This document shows positions 50,080 through 62,430 of a stretch of DNA of 64,000 nt, piece by piece. The stretch comes from Stichopus chloronotus (Eukaryota; Echinodermata; Holothuroidea; Aspidochirotida; Stichopodidae). The first letter of the stretch is position 1. Each line of letters begins with the position of its first letter. The DNA lies in assembly GCA_021234535.1 (NCBI GenBank), contig CM037830.1, forward strand, positions 32,523,405 to 32,587,404, written 5' to 3'. The notes beneath the pieces are model-generated. The model made no database searches and was not told where the DNA came from. It saw only the letters and a list, made by a program, of their open reading frames with translations. The translations under genes and the position numbers were made by a program.

Positions 50080-50510
50080 TTCCGTGCGTTAGCAAGAGGA
50101 ACCTATGCAACTTGGCGTGTGTGTGCGTGCGTGTGCGTGTATGTGTGTGTGTCTGTGACGCAGCTTGGGTACGCTCTAACTCAATATGGGCAAGTTGGAT
50201 AAAACTTATACTTCGTGTACAGGTCCGTCATAGTGCGTAGAAGTGCCCTATTGTTTTTGGTGTCCACATCTTGCATATTACTGAGGTTATGGGGTCAAAC
50301 ATAAAAATCTTAAAACTGCCATATTTCCATAACCGTTGGTCAGAGTTATTTCAAACTTGATAAGGTTGTCTGTTACTGACAGGTTCACGACCCTATGAAA
50401 TGTAATGCTTATCAATAGAGAGGAAGGGATCATTTTTTACTCTAAAACAATAATAATAATAACCTTAACACCATTTTTGTGGTTATTATAAGCTACCGTA
50501 CAAATTAGTT
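50080..50510 (+). repeat. Dispersed repeat R1, copy 1
   Basis: Begins near GGTTCCGTGCGTTAGCAAGAGG, passes a GT-rich stretch, then GTGCCCTATTGTTTTTGGTG, GGGGTCAAACATAAAAATCT and TATCAATAGAGAGGAAGGGA. A second direct partial copy lies at 50690-50900 and an inverted copy at 62040-62430. Confidence 0.8.
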
Positions 50511-50689
50511 GAAAAGTTTTTGGACTACAGTGTGTAAAATTCCCATTGGTAGTTTTTGGTTTTAGTAACGCAGTTAACTCAATGGGAATTTGGTCATTGG
50601 AATCTTTTTGCTCTGTTTTAAGGCTACGGTAGCCTAGGAGAACCATCAGTCAATGTATGTCATGTTTGAAATGGCATTTTCGTTAGGTT

Positions 50690-50900
50690 GGTGTACTGAT
50701 CCATCATAGTGGGTGTAAGTGCCCTATTGTTTATGGTGTCCATATCTTGCATCTTAATGGGGTTATGGGGTCAAACATAAAAATCTTAAAACTGTCATAT
50801 TTCCATAATTGTGGGTCAGATTTGTTTTAAACTTGATACCTTGTCTTTTATTGACAGATCTATTAACATCCTTGTGAAATTTATAAATAGAGGGGGAAAA
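50690..50900 (+). repeat. Dispersed repeat R1, partial copy 2
   Basis: Shares with copy 1 the segments AGTGCCCTATTGTTTATGGTG, GGTTATGGGGTCAAACATAA and AATCTTAAAACTG. Divergence is visible, so it is an older or independent insertion. Confidence 0.8.
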
Positions 50901-51636
50901 ATTTTGTGGTTTCATTCTTTGGTCATTTGAAAATTGTTGCTGTGTTAGTGCTATGGCAGCTTAGAAGACCATCAGATGATGTATGTAATGGTTGAATTTG
51001 CATTATCTTTATAGATTAAAATGGGTTGGGGAACAGTTTCAGTCACTGTCTTTAAACATGGTATAGTGAGTTGTTAGTTTAGCAGTTGGTACACAACTAC
51101 AGTATGGTAACCAGTATAGTCAATGTGTGTACCAATTGAATCTGCATTATCCTCAAATTTGAAAAAATGGGAAACTGTTTAATTCATTACATTTTAACAT
51201 ATTTCGTTTTTTATTAATTTAATGGTTATACATGGGCCCAAAATGTTTGGGACCCAGTTTGAGCTCAATTTTTGGGCCCCAATTTTTTTAATTCATTATC
51301 TATATATATATATGTATATTTCTTAATTCAATGGGGACATTGTACAGATGGGTCTTCATGTTTGGACCAGATTTAGACTCCATTTTGTGGCCCCATTCTT
51401 GATAGCCCCAATTTTTGGGTCCCCAGTTTTGAGGACCCAACTTTTCACTTGCCCTAATTTCTTCGCAAGGAACCACAGTGCCCATTGGGCTCTTGTTGTT
51501 ATTGTTGTTATTGGTATTGTTATTGGTATGATGATGATTATGAGGATTATAATGATTGTGATGATGATTATGATGATTATGATTATTGTGATTATTATGA
51601 TTATTGTGATTATTATGATTATTATTCAACCCACAG

Positions 51637-54600
51637 AAGTTGAAGATATAAAGGAAGGAGCCGTAATACCATCTGACAATGAATCTGATGATGGGAGTGG
51701 ATGTTCTGATACTCAAGACGTCACATTTGAAGAATTTCTTCATGCCATCGGACTAAAAGATGTTTTCCCACAGCATTTTGAGTTAGAAAGTTTTGTGAAA
51801 ATAAAAGATGTAAGACTTGAAAAGTATGAAACAAGCATCGCTAAAAAATTTTGGCAAACACTTAGTAGTTTGGATTATCGCGTAAGATCCAGTCACTTTC
51901 TCAGGTCAATTGGCGATAGTAGTCGCTTAGCGAAGTTCAGCATTCGGGATTTCATATTCGTAGTTTTACATTGTTCGGAAAGTTTCCTGCGTCAGGACAT
52001 ACTTGAAAAGTTATCTTCGTGTCATTTAGCTGTACCAATCATTTTGCAGGGTGTTAACGGCTCACAACCGGAGTTTCTTCTTTGGTCGTTGCGACGTATC
52101 TTTAAGAAGTGGAGGGAATCTGAATCAACTGCATTAGAACAACAAATAATTCAAGTTCCGGTATTTACGGTGTCGTTTATGCGCATTGGTGATATAAATG
52201 AGGTATCAAAATCTTCTATTCTGAATAGATTACTAGGTGATTGTCAGGGCAATGACTCCCATCCTTTTTTTCTCACCAAATATGAAGACGTTTCTGAATC
52301 ACAGTTTTCAAAAGGTTGTGTAGAAGCTGTTTGGTACCTTCCAATGAAAGTTAATGCGTCGGAAAAGTTCAAACAAATATCTCTATTTCTGAACTTGAGA
52401 GGAGATTGCAGTATGTTTCCTGAGCAAACCCAGTTTGTTTGCAAAGCATCACAGTATACGATTGTTTTAATAGCAGATCGGAATCGAGGGAAGTTTAGTA
52501 AAGTATGTGATCAAGTAATACAGAATGCTGAGAAGTTTTTATTTATAATTGTAAGAGATGACAAACGTTCTGTTTCGCCAAAGAGGAAAAAGGTTAAGCT
52601 AGACAGGAATTATATGTATGTAAGATCTACTGCAAACGTTGATGATATCTTTGAAACACTTTCTAGTAAAATAATGGAGCATCACAATAAATTGGACTCT
52701 AAGTCTTTTACAAGCTTGGAAAAGCTTACATCATTATGTGGAGATCATATCCTCGTAGATGAAAACAAAGATAGGTTTAGGAAGGCTAGAGAGTTTGCGA
52801 AGAGCATCACAAAGTCAATAGATCCAACAGACTTGTCGGTCTACAAAAATTCGACATTTAGATTACAAGAGAAGTGGTTAGATTGGGTAGCTATAGACAG
52901 GGAGAGGCAACGCAAGGATACCCCAAAGCAAGAATCGGTTGAAATTTTTCGTGCCAATATTCAGAGGCGTAAAGACGATGTGAGAAGGCAACAAGTGGAA
53001 TGTGGTCTGTCGGACACTATGGAACACTTCAGACAATTGTTAAATGAAGTTAAGGATAACAAAGACACTCTAGGGTACTTTTTGTCATACATGCAAGACG
53101 ATTTGTGTCTTTTAGTGGAGAACGCTACCAAGAAACATTTAAAACAAATCGAGAATTACGAGATCGCTATGCGAGAACTAGATGAATTGATTAAGTCCAA
53201 ATCGACAAGTCATTCAAGTAGTGAGAGTTCTTGTGATGCAGAAATGCGGTGGAAAACCAAACGGACGGATCTAAAAAGATTGCATAAAGAGGAAAATGAC
53301 AGATGCAGGGACAAAAACATAGGCTTGGAGCACTTCATAAGAGAGTTAGGACAGTGGCACGAAGCACACATGGAGCTTGGAGAAACAAAGTTAAATTCCG
53401 AGGTTATGTCCCTACCGGATATTGCTGTAAGTCTCCTTCTGAACGGACATTTGCTTGAAATAATGGATGGAGACACTGGCTGTGTTGCTCTGTCGTGGAT
53501 AACGAGCGTGCTTGACACACTAACACAGAAACTACGCGATCCTAGAATACTTGTATTATGTGTTGTTGGTGCCCAAAGTAGTGGCAAATCAACTTTTCTG
53601 AATAGTATGTTTGGTGTAAAGTTTCCAGCGCGCGCAGGTCGTTGCACACGGGGACTGTTTCTTCGTATCCTAGAGGTAGAAGAGTCGCACGCGGAAAAAC
53701 TAGGATTCAAATATCTTTTCCTAGTGGATTCAGAAGGAATTCGCTCAATTGAAAGAAACTACTCGGAAGAATACAGGTTTGACAATGAGTTGGTGACTCT
53801 AGCGCTATGCATATCTGACGTCACTATCTTAAACATAGAAGGCGAGCATATCGGACCAGAGACTACAGGACTACTGGGTATAGCTGCGCATGCGTTGATG
53901 AGAATGAAGGAGGTAGATATACAATCGCAGTGCAGAATAGTTCAGCAAAGAGTATCTGATATCACAGCTCGTGAAAGGAACAAACTGACAATGAATCAGA
54001 TTTTAGATACATTAGACACTGCTACCAAAGAAGCTGCACGGGAAGAAGGTTATTACAATCGTTACCAAGAATTTTCAGATATATTTGCCCTTAGGCTTGA
54101 CGAAGACTTGCAATTTATACCGTGCTTGTGGACAGGCTCAATGTCACCGCCATGTCAATTTTATAGTGAAATTGTATCAAAGATAAAGGCAAGTATATTG
54201 GAAGAGGCCAAATCGAAGGGAACAAATCAGCAATTTACATTGTCAACTTTTACTCAAAGAATTCGTGACGTTTGGTTGGCGATAAAAGACGAAAATTTTG
54301 TGCTTAATTTCCAGGATAGCGTAAAAGCTATCGACTACAATAGTATGTGTATGGAAGTTAACAAGCTGGTTACTGATATGAGATTTGAGATGATGAAAAA
54401 CCTTAACACTTGGCAAAGAAAGATTAAAGACTCTCGTGAATCTGAAGAATCACTCCAGTTGACATTTGACAAAATTCAAAATGAGTGCAAGTATTCACTA
54501 GAGGTTCAGAAAAGTACTATGGTGAGTTCCTTAAAAACATACACCACACAACACAAAAGGGGATACAGTTTAACAAAGCATCTTTCTTTTATCGAAAAAC

Positions 54601-56522
54601 ATCTCGATTTCACGGTAGCTGAAACAGAAAAAGATCTTCTAGATGTATTAGGAAACGACATAGCTTCAGTGAAGATGCAAAATGACATATCAGCAGCAGT
54701 TTCAAACATGAGACGAAAGCTCCGTCAAGACGTAAAGCAAGAGGCTGACCAGCTTCGCAGAACTGGAAGAGGCACGACCAGAAAGGAAAGACGAACATCA
54801 GAAGAGATTTTTTGTGCTAAATGGGACCAATGGAAGCAAGAAATAGGTAAAAACTTTCAGCCATATAGCGTATCGGAAGAACGCCTAGAGCAGCAATGCG
54901 AAAGTCTCCTCCTTTCCATAACTAGAGAAACATCAGTCTCGAAGGAAATTCTCAAGTTGACAAAAGAAGAAGGTGGACCAAGGCGCCATGTCAGGAATAT
55001 AGAGTGGATGAAATATTTTCCGAAGAAAAGTATGCAAAATGCAGAGCAGTGGCTTCAAAGGAATGAACATGCCCTGGAATATGTCCTACAGGAAAGTATG
55101 ACAGAACTTGATGAAAATCTGTGCGACAAGAGTTTTGATGCAAACCTATTCCAGTTTGTACTTCAAAATGCCTTCCAAAGATTTTCTACTCCTTGTCTCA
55201 CATCTGAGCCTCCAAGCACAATGAAAGCAAAACTTCTTTTACACGCTTGCGGGAAGTTAGTTGATATTGTTATAAAGCAACAAAAGTGTTTCGAAGAAGA
55301 GCACTCCTTCGACAAACTCTTTGAAAAAGAGAAGATATCTTTGATGAAAGATTTTTTATCCTTCTTGAAAGAAGAAAACCAAGTAGAGCAAGCAGTTGAA
55401 TGTGTACGAAGATACCTTACGGAGTGGTCTAGTAATATTGTTGTAACTCATATTAAGTCACAATTTCAAATGCTATTGACACAGAATACACTGTTGGATC
55501 CGCAAAGTAGAAATGTATTAATGCTACAAGAGATGAAGGAGAAGAGTGATATCAGAGAATATTTCAAATATTGCAAAAGTTATTCTGAATATCAGAAAGT
55601 GTGGTTCCTTAAAAGAGTGATTGACATGTACAAGAAAACACAAGGCGATAAAACGTGTTTGCACTCGCAGGCAGAGAAAATGCTTCAGTTTATTGCAAAA
55701 GATATATGTGGAGTTTTAAAAATTGCAACAGACAAATCCAATGATGACACGAAGTGTTCAGACAAGAATGAAATGTTTAAAACTTGGGTGAATCTGTTCG
55801 TACGTGAATTGTCATCGAGACAATTCCCAAAATGTCAGGAATTAGTTTCTGAGCTCTACACATACAATATTTCTGATTTACGACAATTTGAAAGCGACTT
55901 AAGAAAGGTTCTTTCTACATCATCTTGGGAAAATGATGGACTAAGAGCAATTGGGATAGAACCAGAAAATTTGGAATCAGTGGCAAATTTTGTAAAACGT
56001 AAACTTCGAAAGGAAATAAGTAGTGTCTTACAAATGGAATGCACTGATCAATGTCCACTCTGCAGAGCACCCTGTGATAACCCTCTACCTCCAGGACCAA
56101 CACACCTTCACTTTTCTCATACACACTTGCCCCGAGGTATCACAGGGGCAAGAGATCCCAAGACATTAAGACTTCTCATTGATGATTGTGTAAATTGTGT
56201 TCAATCCTCCAGTGCAACATATATTTCTCCAAAGGATCAATTGTCCAGACTTTGTAGAGACTACAAAAATGAATTTCCTAAATGGCAAATTGGTACACGG
56301 TGGTCTTGGGAAGGATCTCCTAATTTAGCTTTCTATTGGCATAGTGTTATGGCGACGTTCAACGACGAAATTGCAAAGCACTACAATTGCCTTCCAGCCC
56401 TCATACCACATAGTTGGAATAAAGAATGCTCACTGCAGCTTTCTGTCGTATTCCAGACGAACATGCGTATATCTGTTACGGTGGGTGAGACTAGTTCTAC
56501 CACAAAATCTTTAAAGAGTTAG
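51637..56522 (+). CDS. DED-VLIG gene exon 2: very large inducible GTPase (VLIG/GVIN-like)
   Basis: A single exon of 1,627 codons plus stop gives, with exon 1, a 1,727-residue cytosolic protein. After an acidic linker (101-126) comes the VLIG N-terminal region (FLHAIGLKDVFPQHFELES, then KKFWQTLSSLDYRVRSS). A coiled-coil-rich middle leads to the GTPase domain: P-loop GAQSSGKST (744-752), GRCTRG (767-772) as the switch region and G3 DSEG (797-800). A long helical part follows, and a C-terminal cysteine/histidine cluster begins with CPLCRAPC (C1572, C1575, C1579), then HLHFSHTHLPRG, a VLIG hallmark. Vertebrate VLIG proteins are about 2,400 residues, so this one is shorter. They are interferon-induced in mammals; the function here is unknown, presumably immune. 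The long intact frame indicates selection. Exons join in phase 1. Confidence 0.92.
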
Positions 56523-56621
56523 AGGATCCGATTCCATGTCTGTTTGTTACATGTTTGTCTGCCAAACTGGGGCACAAACATATAACAACAATATGTCAGG
56601 TCAAGTAGTAACTTCAGGGAA

Positions 56622-56703
56622 CATTTCGGGAAAAAGTGAAGTATCACTTAGAGCATTTGTTTGCCAACTATCTTGGTAACGTCTTTCACATAAGCCTATT
56701 AGC
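56622..56703 (+). repeat. Exact 82-bp direct repeat, copy 1
   Basis: Begins CATTTCGGGAAAAAGTGAAG and ends CACATAAGCCTATTAGC. It is identical to 57196-57277 with no mismatch, 574 bases apart. Confidence 0.95.
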
Positions 56704-56780
56704 GAAAGTTGTTACATTCCCAGTCTAAATCACATGCAATTTCTGCGGTTTTATCTATTACACGTTTGTGAATAGTCAAG

Positions 56781-56786
56781 AATAAA
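56781..56786 (+). terminator. Putative polyadenylation signal of the DED-VLIG gene
   Basis: First canonical AATAAA after the stop codon at 56520-56522. Confidence 0.5.
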
Positions 56787-57195
56787 ATGACCATTGTTTC
56801 TTTAAACCGAGAAACATGTCGTAAAAACGACTATCAAACCACAGCAAAATATCAAACCACAGATAATTACTTCTGAAATCTTACTGATACATTGTAAAGA
56901 AGTAGTTACAAGTAATTCATAATAATTATTTTCCACATAACCTGAAGGAAGAAATACCTGCTTGTTTAGACAGAACGAAATAAAAAGCTATTTCTAATCA
57001 TCATTTACAAAGATCTACTATTAAGATGTAAGACTTCTGAACGTTTCAGACAGGATTAAAATGAATTGCAATTGTTACATTTCATTAATCACAAAAAATC
57101 GTTCAGCCAAGTTTATATATGGTAATCACACATGATAACATGGCGTCATTAATTGTAAAAAGCATTTGAGTACACTGTAAAAGTTCATGGTATAG

Positions 57196-57277
57196 CATTT
57201 CGGGAAAAAGTGAAGTATCACTTAGAGCATTTGTTTGCCAACTATCTTGGTAACGTCTTTCACATAAGCCTATTAGC
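57196..57277 (+). repeat. Exact 82-bp direct repeat, copy 2
   Basis: Identical to 56622-56703. The flanking bases differ, so only this segment was copied or is shared. Confidence 0.95.
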
Positions 57278-57591
57278 AAATTCGTTGTTTCTTGTTGAGT
57301 GAAATTTAGTGTATTCCATTAGAAAAGATCACGTACATATTTGTTCAAACCAACTTGGCAACCATTTATTTTGATATGAGCAATCAACATGATCACAAAT
57401 TGACTCTTTAAAAAGTATCCCATAGAAGGCACTTGATTTTTTAAATATATTTGTTACTATTTAAGAATATCTATTTTCATATATAGCACACTAAATTAAA
57501 GCTATTGCATTAACGATACTTTTTAACACTGCGCATTTTGTTTTTTTCAAGTAATATGTACGTGCAGGTATAAAAGAAGAACTGGGAAAGA

Positions 57592-58634
57592 CAGTGGCGT
57601 AGGCAAAATTTTCCATCTGGGTGGGGTTGGGGGGCTGGGGGAAAGATTTGAAGTGGGGGCAAGCCGTAATGACACTATCAAAGCGGAGCGCCATCATCGG
57701 TTGGCGCGTAGCGTAAAGAGAAAAATTTTGGATGAAAATGCCTCTCAGATTGCAGGAAATGGCACTTCTCAGTCTCTCTGGCGCAGTGAGTTCCAATTAG
57801 CATTTTCTTTATTTTTTTGAACACAGGTTCGGAAATTTGCATTTCCACCACAAGTAGTGTGGAGGGGAAGAAAAGAGAAATCCGTAGGTCTATAATTCAC
57901 CGATTGATATCAACATGTAATCATTATTCATGCTGTATGCCAAAGACCCGCTAGCGTTTAAGTGTAGGCTGGTGGTAAAGGTTCACTTTCACCACTACAT
58001 CACTGCGTTGCACGTCCCTCATGTTTATTACACAATTTGACGGTCAGTCTTTGGCTACACTGCATTTGTGGCCTACTATGCCTTTAAACTGTATATGATC
58101 TAACTAGTTTAATTCATTGTTAACGTGCCAGCAAAGCCCATGTATTTGATCATAGTTTCGTGGTTCATTGCAATTCTTGCTATTTTCAAAAGTAAAAAAA
58201 ATAATATGGCATGGACACTGTACCAATTTAGTTTTTATTATTTAAATTGATTGATTTCTCTTTCATTTTGGTCTTGACTTTTTTCAGTATCATACTAACT
58301 TAAGCTCTGCCTATGTCTTTTTGTTTTGAGTAAAATATGCGATATCAGTAGTAACAATATAAGACGATTAACTACAAGTATACTTCTGCGTTGTACATTT
58401 AAGAAGGTTTCAAAACTTCTGCCATATAAAGATTTCACAACTTCTATATTTTCAGTAACCTTTCTCAATGCAAATGCTAAAAATCCATACTTTCAATGAC
58501 AGTTTGGGAAGTTCTTGTCTTATGCAAATTTTGGCCCTTACTTTTTTACCTTCGAATTTCATTTGGGCGGGAGGGCAAGCGGGCGACAAGACATTTGACA
58601 GCCCCCCCCCCCCCACCACGCTGGTTAAGTCACT
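57592..58634. mobile_element. hAT-like MITE copy B (longer form)
   Basis: The left part (57592-57830) and right part (58380-58634) match the two halves of copy A in the P450 intron. The ends read CAGTGGCGTAGGC and GGTTAAGTCACTT. The 550-base centre is absent from copy A, so A may be an internal-deletion derivative or B may carry an insertion. Confidence 0.7.
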
Positions 58635-61140
58635 TTGTTGCGTAACAAACACAGAACATCTCGAGATGATCCTGATTCTTTCATTTTTTACTTCCACGTA
58701 AATGATTTTCGATTAGATATGTGTAAAAATATTTGTTGTTTGTTATTTATTTGTTACATAATTGACAATGATGAAGGTTTTAAAGTGTTTTAGATTTCAT
58801 CTTTGTCTGCATGGTCACTGAGCCAATCTTATGTAAAGGGGTTAAAGATGCATCGGTAATGAGCTAAAGTACAACAGGAATTGGTCTATGTCCTCACACT
58901 TGCAACTAAACAGCAAGACGACTTGCTTGTCGTGCATTGGTAAATGTTTTTACATACGCTTCTGTAATATCAACAGACTATGATATTTCTTGAGAACGGA
59001 CGTTTTGTGACGAAAGGGAATAATATGTCTTTTCATTCTGATCTTGCAAAGTAGTAAGCATCACCTTGGTTTTGACTATAACAAACGAAGGCAGAAAAAT
59101 GCAAATCCTCCAGGCCTGCTTCACGTAATCGCACTGAATCTGTTAGACTGTTGGATGTAGTGGGTTTTAATGATATTTTTTGTTGACTAAGTGTGTGTGT
59201 GTGTGCGTGGGTGTGTGTGTGTGTGCGTGGGTGTATGTGCCCTTGTTTTCGGGTGGGATCGAGGACCGAAACAATAGATTTTAGGTCCTCTGAAGAAAAT
59301 TCAATACATTTCTCCGGTCCTCCCAAGATTAACAATAGACAGTCTATTGTTAAGGTTAGGGTTGAAAAATTATCCCTTCCTGTCTATTGATAAGCATTAA
59401 ATTTCACAGGGTCACAATTGGTAGCAGTTGATGAGTAGATGATCTCCGTTATTTGAATTGACTGTGGGAGACTGAGAAAATAATGTTTTCATATTTAGCC
59501 AAAAGTTAAAACCACAGAATTCATTATCTTACAGATGTGTATTTATAGCAAAGCCGACAGTTGTGGACGTACTTGTTTATCAATTAAGTAATATTTTGGA
59601 GAAGTCAAGTGTCACATATTGTCGTCACTGAAATGTAATATGATCGAGGACTATCCTCATCTGTCTCACCCCCCCCCCCCCCCATTTGCTTCTTGCCAAG
59701 TAGTAGATATTTAATGGCATAAAAATGTTGCTCAATCGAATTTGGTCTCATTTTCTTCAACAAGCTATTTAAAGCCCTGTTCTTTTAACCCTCAAAACAT
59801 AGCTGTTAAGATTTATCAGCTGCTTATTTTCAGCAACTCCCTGTCAAGATTAGCAAAGTACTTTGTTTTACACACCGAGTCCCAAGGGAACTACCCTTAA
59901 GCAGGGAAATATTTTTAAGTTACCCCTTTCTGACTTTTAACCAAACTTTGGTGTCAGGAGATTTCTGTCAACTTTACTACCTTGGTTTAGTGACAGATAT
60001 ATCAGTAGTGTTGTACAGAGATGGTCATTCTACGTCATCATACTCAAAAAGGGTCATACAAAGTTCAGTCTTCCGGTGGTTACTACAGTTTATTAACCTT
60101 TTCTTTATTCGCCTCAGGACAATCAGATTAGACAGGGCGATACTTTAAAAATAGAAAAGTTGGACACTGTTCTCAGAAAGATTTCGCAATACTTTGCTGA
60201 TTGGTAGGTACATCACGGGTAGCGACCATTTACATATGTCGCCATAGACAATCGTTGTTCTATGATTGGTCAGCTTTATCACGTAGACCACATGACCATC
60301 AACCCCGGGAAGTCACGAGGCGAAGCGTCAGCCACAAGGCCCGTACTGGCTATTCTCTCTTTGAACTGTAAACATCGTTCTCTCTGTAACTATGTAGGCC
60401 TGCGTCATCTTTTCTCTCCGTTCCTCTTTCTTCCTGTCATCGTCATGTAATTCTGTTATCGATTCAAATGATCTTTTTTAATTTCTATATTTTGTGTGCG
60501 CCAGTCAAGCCAAGAAATAAATGGAACTCTAATGGTTGAAAATCAAATCGAGCCTCTCTGGATATTCTGTCCTGACGTCTCTCTCTCTCTCGTTAAGTAT
60601 TGTTGACAACGTAAGATATCCGTCGCTGGGGTAGTCACACCAAGACTGTAAAACCCCCCACAAAACCCTACATCGCGACATTAGCGATATGAAGTCAAAG
60701 GGAATGGAATGTAGCATATCTTTTAATGTTTTTTGGGTGTTTTTTTCTTTTAGCTGACAAAAACGTGACAAACGGAAGGTATTACATACTACTAGCGAAG
60801 AACACGAGCACTGCCCAGTTTATATATTTATTGAACACAGCAAGCTAACATCCACGAATTGTCAAAAAAAAAAGGAAAAAAAAGAAAGAAGGAAACCAGA
60901 AAGCCAAAAGGCTTTGTGATTCCTTGCTACATGGTTATATTACAACAAACATGAATTATTCACATGACAAGTATAAGATCAACTGCAGTTATTTTTCTTG
61001 ATACATCACAAGCCTTTAACCCAAAATGACCTTTATTTTGGTGACCTAAAATGAACGTGACATTTGACGTCCACCAAAAGCAATAGGAATCACCTACCCA
61101 GGCCATACAACCCACACATCAAGTACAGTATGAGTATGAC
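58635..61140. other. Intergenic DNA
   Basis: No gene is supported. It contains a (GT)n tract (59191-59230), a short piece of repeat R1 in inverse orientation (about 59372-59412, CTATTGATAAGCATTAAATT), a C-run (59670-59683) and an AATAAA at 60516. The 60180-60520 part, with CCAAT-like motifs before an AATAAA, vaguely resembles an LTR but has no partner. Confidence 0.5.
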
Positions 61141-61149
61141 ATTAGTCAA

Positions 61150-61700
61150 CATTATCTCTGAGCTCCAAGAAACACACAGTAATCAATGCTGCTTCTAGTC
61201 TTGCCTGTTGTTAGTTGAATCAAATAACTCAACCTTACCTCATCTGAACCCAGCTTGTCTGCCATATTTACCTCAAAATTCTTCATAAACGACCAGAATG
61301 TTCTTGGGTCTCCATCGTATGGTGGAATTTCTGCCTTAGGTAATTCCAACGCTAATTTTAAACTCAATTTCCTCTTTTAGCTTTTTCAATGCTTCCTCCC
61401 TCTCCTCAGTATAATGCTTTGGCATTCCAACATCCAGCTTTCTGCTTGCTCAAATGCTTCATCAGACAACAGCCCAGCCAGATCAGTATGAACCTCTTCC
61501 ATTGCCTCAAATTGGCGATCTGCCTTTTTTTTCTGCAAATTTTCCTTTATCGACTCTGCGATAATTTCCTCCTTGTTACAACTTGGTAGCTTTTTACACA
61601 CTCAAAGTCCTCGTAAGTTGACCGTAAGTTATGATTCCTCCTCAATATTTTTGCTTCCTCCATCCTTTCCGACATTGTGAAATATGATTGAAAGCACTCC
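61150..61700 (-). pseudogene. Fragment of a BEL/Pao-type retrotransposon gag
   Basis: On the minus strand from about 61700: YEDFECVKKLPSCNKEE, then FEAMEEVHTDLAGLLSDEAF and EQAESWM. After a frame break near 61375 comes LELPKAEIPPYDGDPRTFW, then VRLSYLIQLTTGKTRSSID. This is the DUF1759-like gag pattern of BEL/Pao elements (LPK-x-x-L-P-x-F-x-G-D-x-x-x-W). No protease, RT or paired LTRs are visible nearby, so it is a decayed piece. Confidence 0.65.
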
Positions 61701-62039
61701 AATTTGATTGTTAAGAAACCTTGTTCTGCTACCAGCTGTTCCTCTGGATATTGATATTATCCAAATAAATGACAGAACGGATGTTTTTTTATTTTCTTCA
61801 TTTTTTATAAACCCATTAACATTCCAATGCATGAATTAATGCCACCTTGTCTATCTGACCCCATGACCCCCCATACCAAGACTATCTCTCTGGACAACTT
61901 ATCGGAGGCCCCTCACACTAGAAGTTACTCACTAAGTTACAAATGCAGTACTGTAGCCTTAAATCTGGAGCAATCCGATGGAGTTAACTGTGTCCGACGG
62001 AATCAAAAACTGCCAATAGTAATTTTGCACAATGTAGCA

Positions 62040-62430
62040 CATATGCTTTTCAACTAATTTGTACGGTAGTTTATAATAACCACAATAATGGTGTTTAGGC
62101 TATTATTATTGTCCCTTCCTCTCTATTGATAAGCATTAAATTTCACAGGGTCGTGAACCTGTTAATAACAGACAACCTTATCAAGTTTAAAACAAATCTG
62201 ACCCACGGATAAGGAACTATGGCAGTTTTAACATTTTTTATGTTTTACCCCATAACCTCATTAATATGCAAGATTTGGACACAACAATAAGGATCATCTA
62301 CTCAATATGAAATTACTCAGAGTTACCCTTCTTGAGATAGAATGTTTACGAGCAACCGTCACACACACACACACACACACACACACGACATCAGGACTGC
62401 ATAGATTCCCCTGCCTACGGCAAGGAATCA
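62040..62430 (-). repeat. Dispersed repeat R1, inverted copy
   Basis: Reverse complement of 50080-50510. It holds TTTTACCCCATAACCTCATT, CTCTCTATTGATAAGCATTA, an (AC)n tract (62359-62387) and AGGAATC near its end. The two full copies are 12 kb apart in opposite directions. Confidence 0.8.
62359..62387. repeat. (AC)n microsatellite
   Basis: AC dinucleotide run inside the inverted R1 copy; the equivalent place in copy 1 is a degenerate GT-rich stretch (50118-50155). Confidence 0.93.

Larger units (their letters stand above)
48821..51636 (+). other. Intron of the DED-VLIG gene
   Basis: Bounded by donor GTAGTA (48821) and acceptor CCACAG (51631-51636). It contains a MITE-like copy (about 48950-49532), a long (ATC)n and (TTA)n tract, and two copies of a dispersed repeat (50221-50510 and 50690-50900). 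No internal exon with good splice sites and family resemblance was found. Confidence 0.7.
56523..57590 (+). other. 3' flank and likely 3' UTR of the DED-VLIG gene
   Basis: The first AATAAA (56781-56786) is about 260 bases after the stop; another lies near 56978. An exact 82-bp duplication lies inside (see separate entries). No further coding sequence was seen. Confidence 0.5.

Noticed and set aside
51348..51636. Extension of the VLIG frame upstream to an ATG at 51348
   Set aside because: The extension translates a repeat-rich intron with an ATT/ATG-type microsatellite. The acceptor at 51635-51636 and the phase match with exon 1 give a better start of the coding part.
53210..53710. 166-codon antisense frame in the VLIG exon
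   Set aside because: A shadow of the sense coding sequence with no family resemblance.
59948..60521. Possible solo LTR (CCAAT-like motifs, AATAAA)
   Set aside because: I could not define TG...CA ends or a target duplication, and found no second LTR. The nearby gag fragment is on the other strand.
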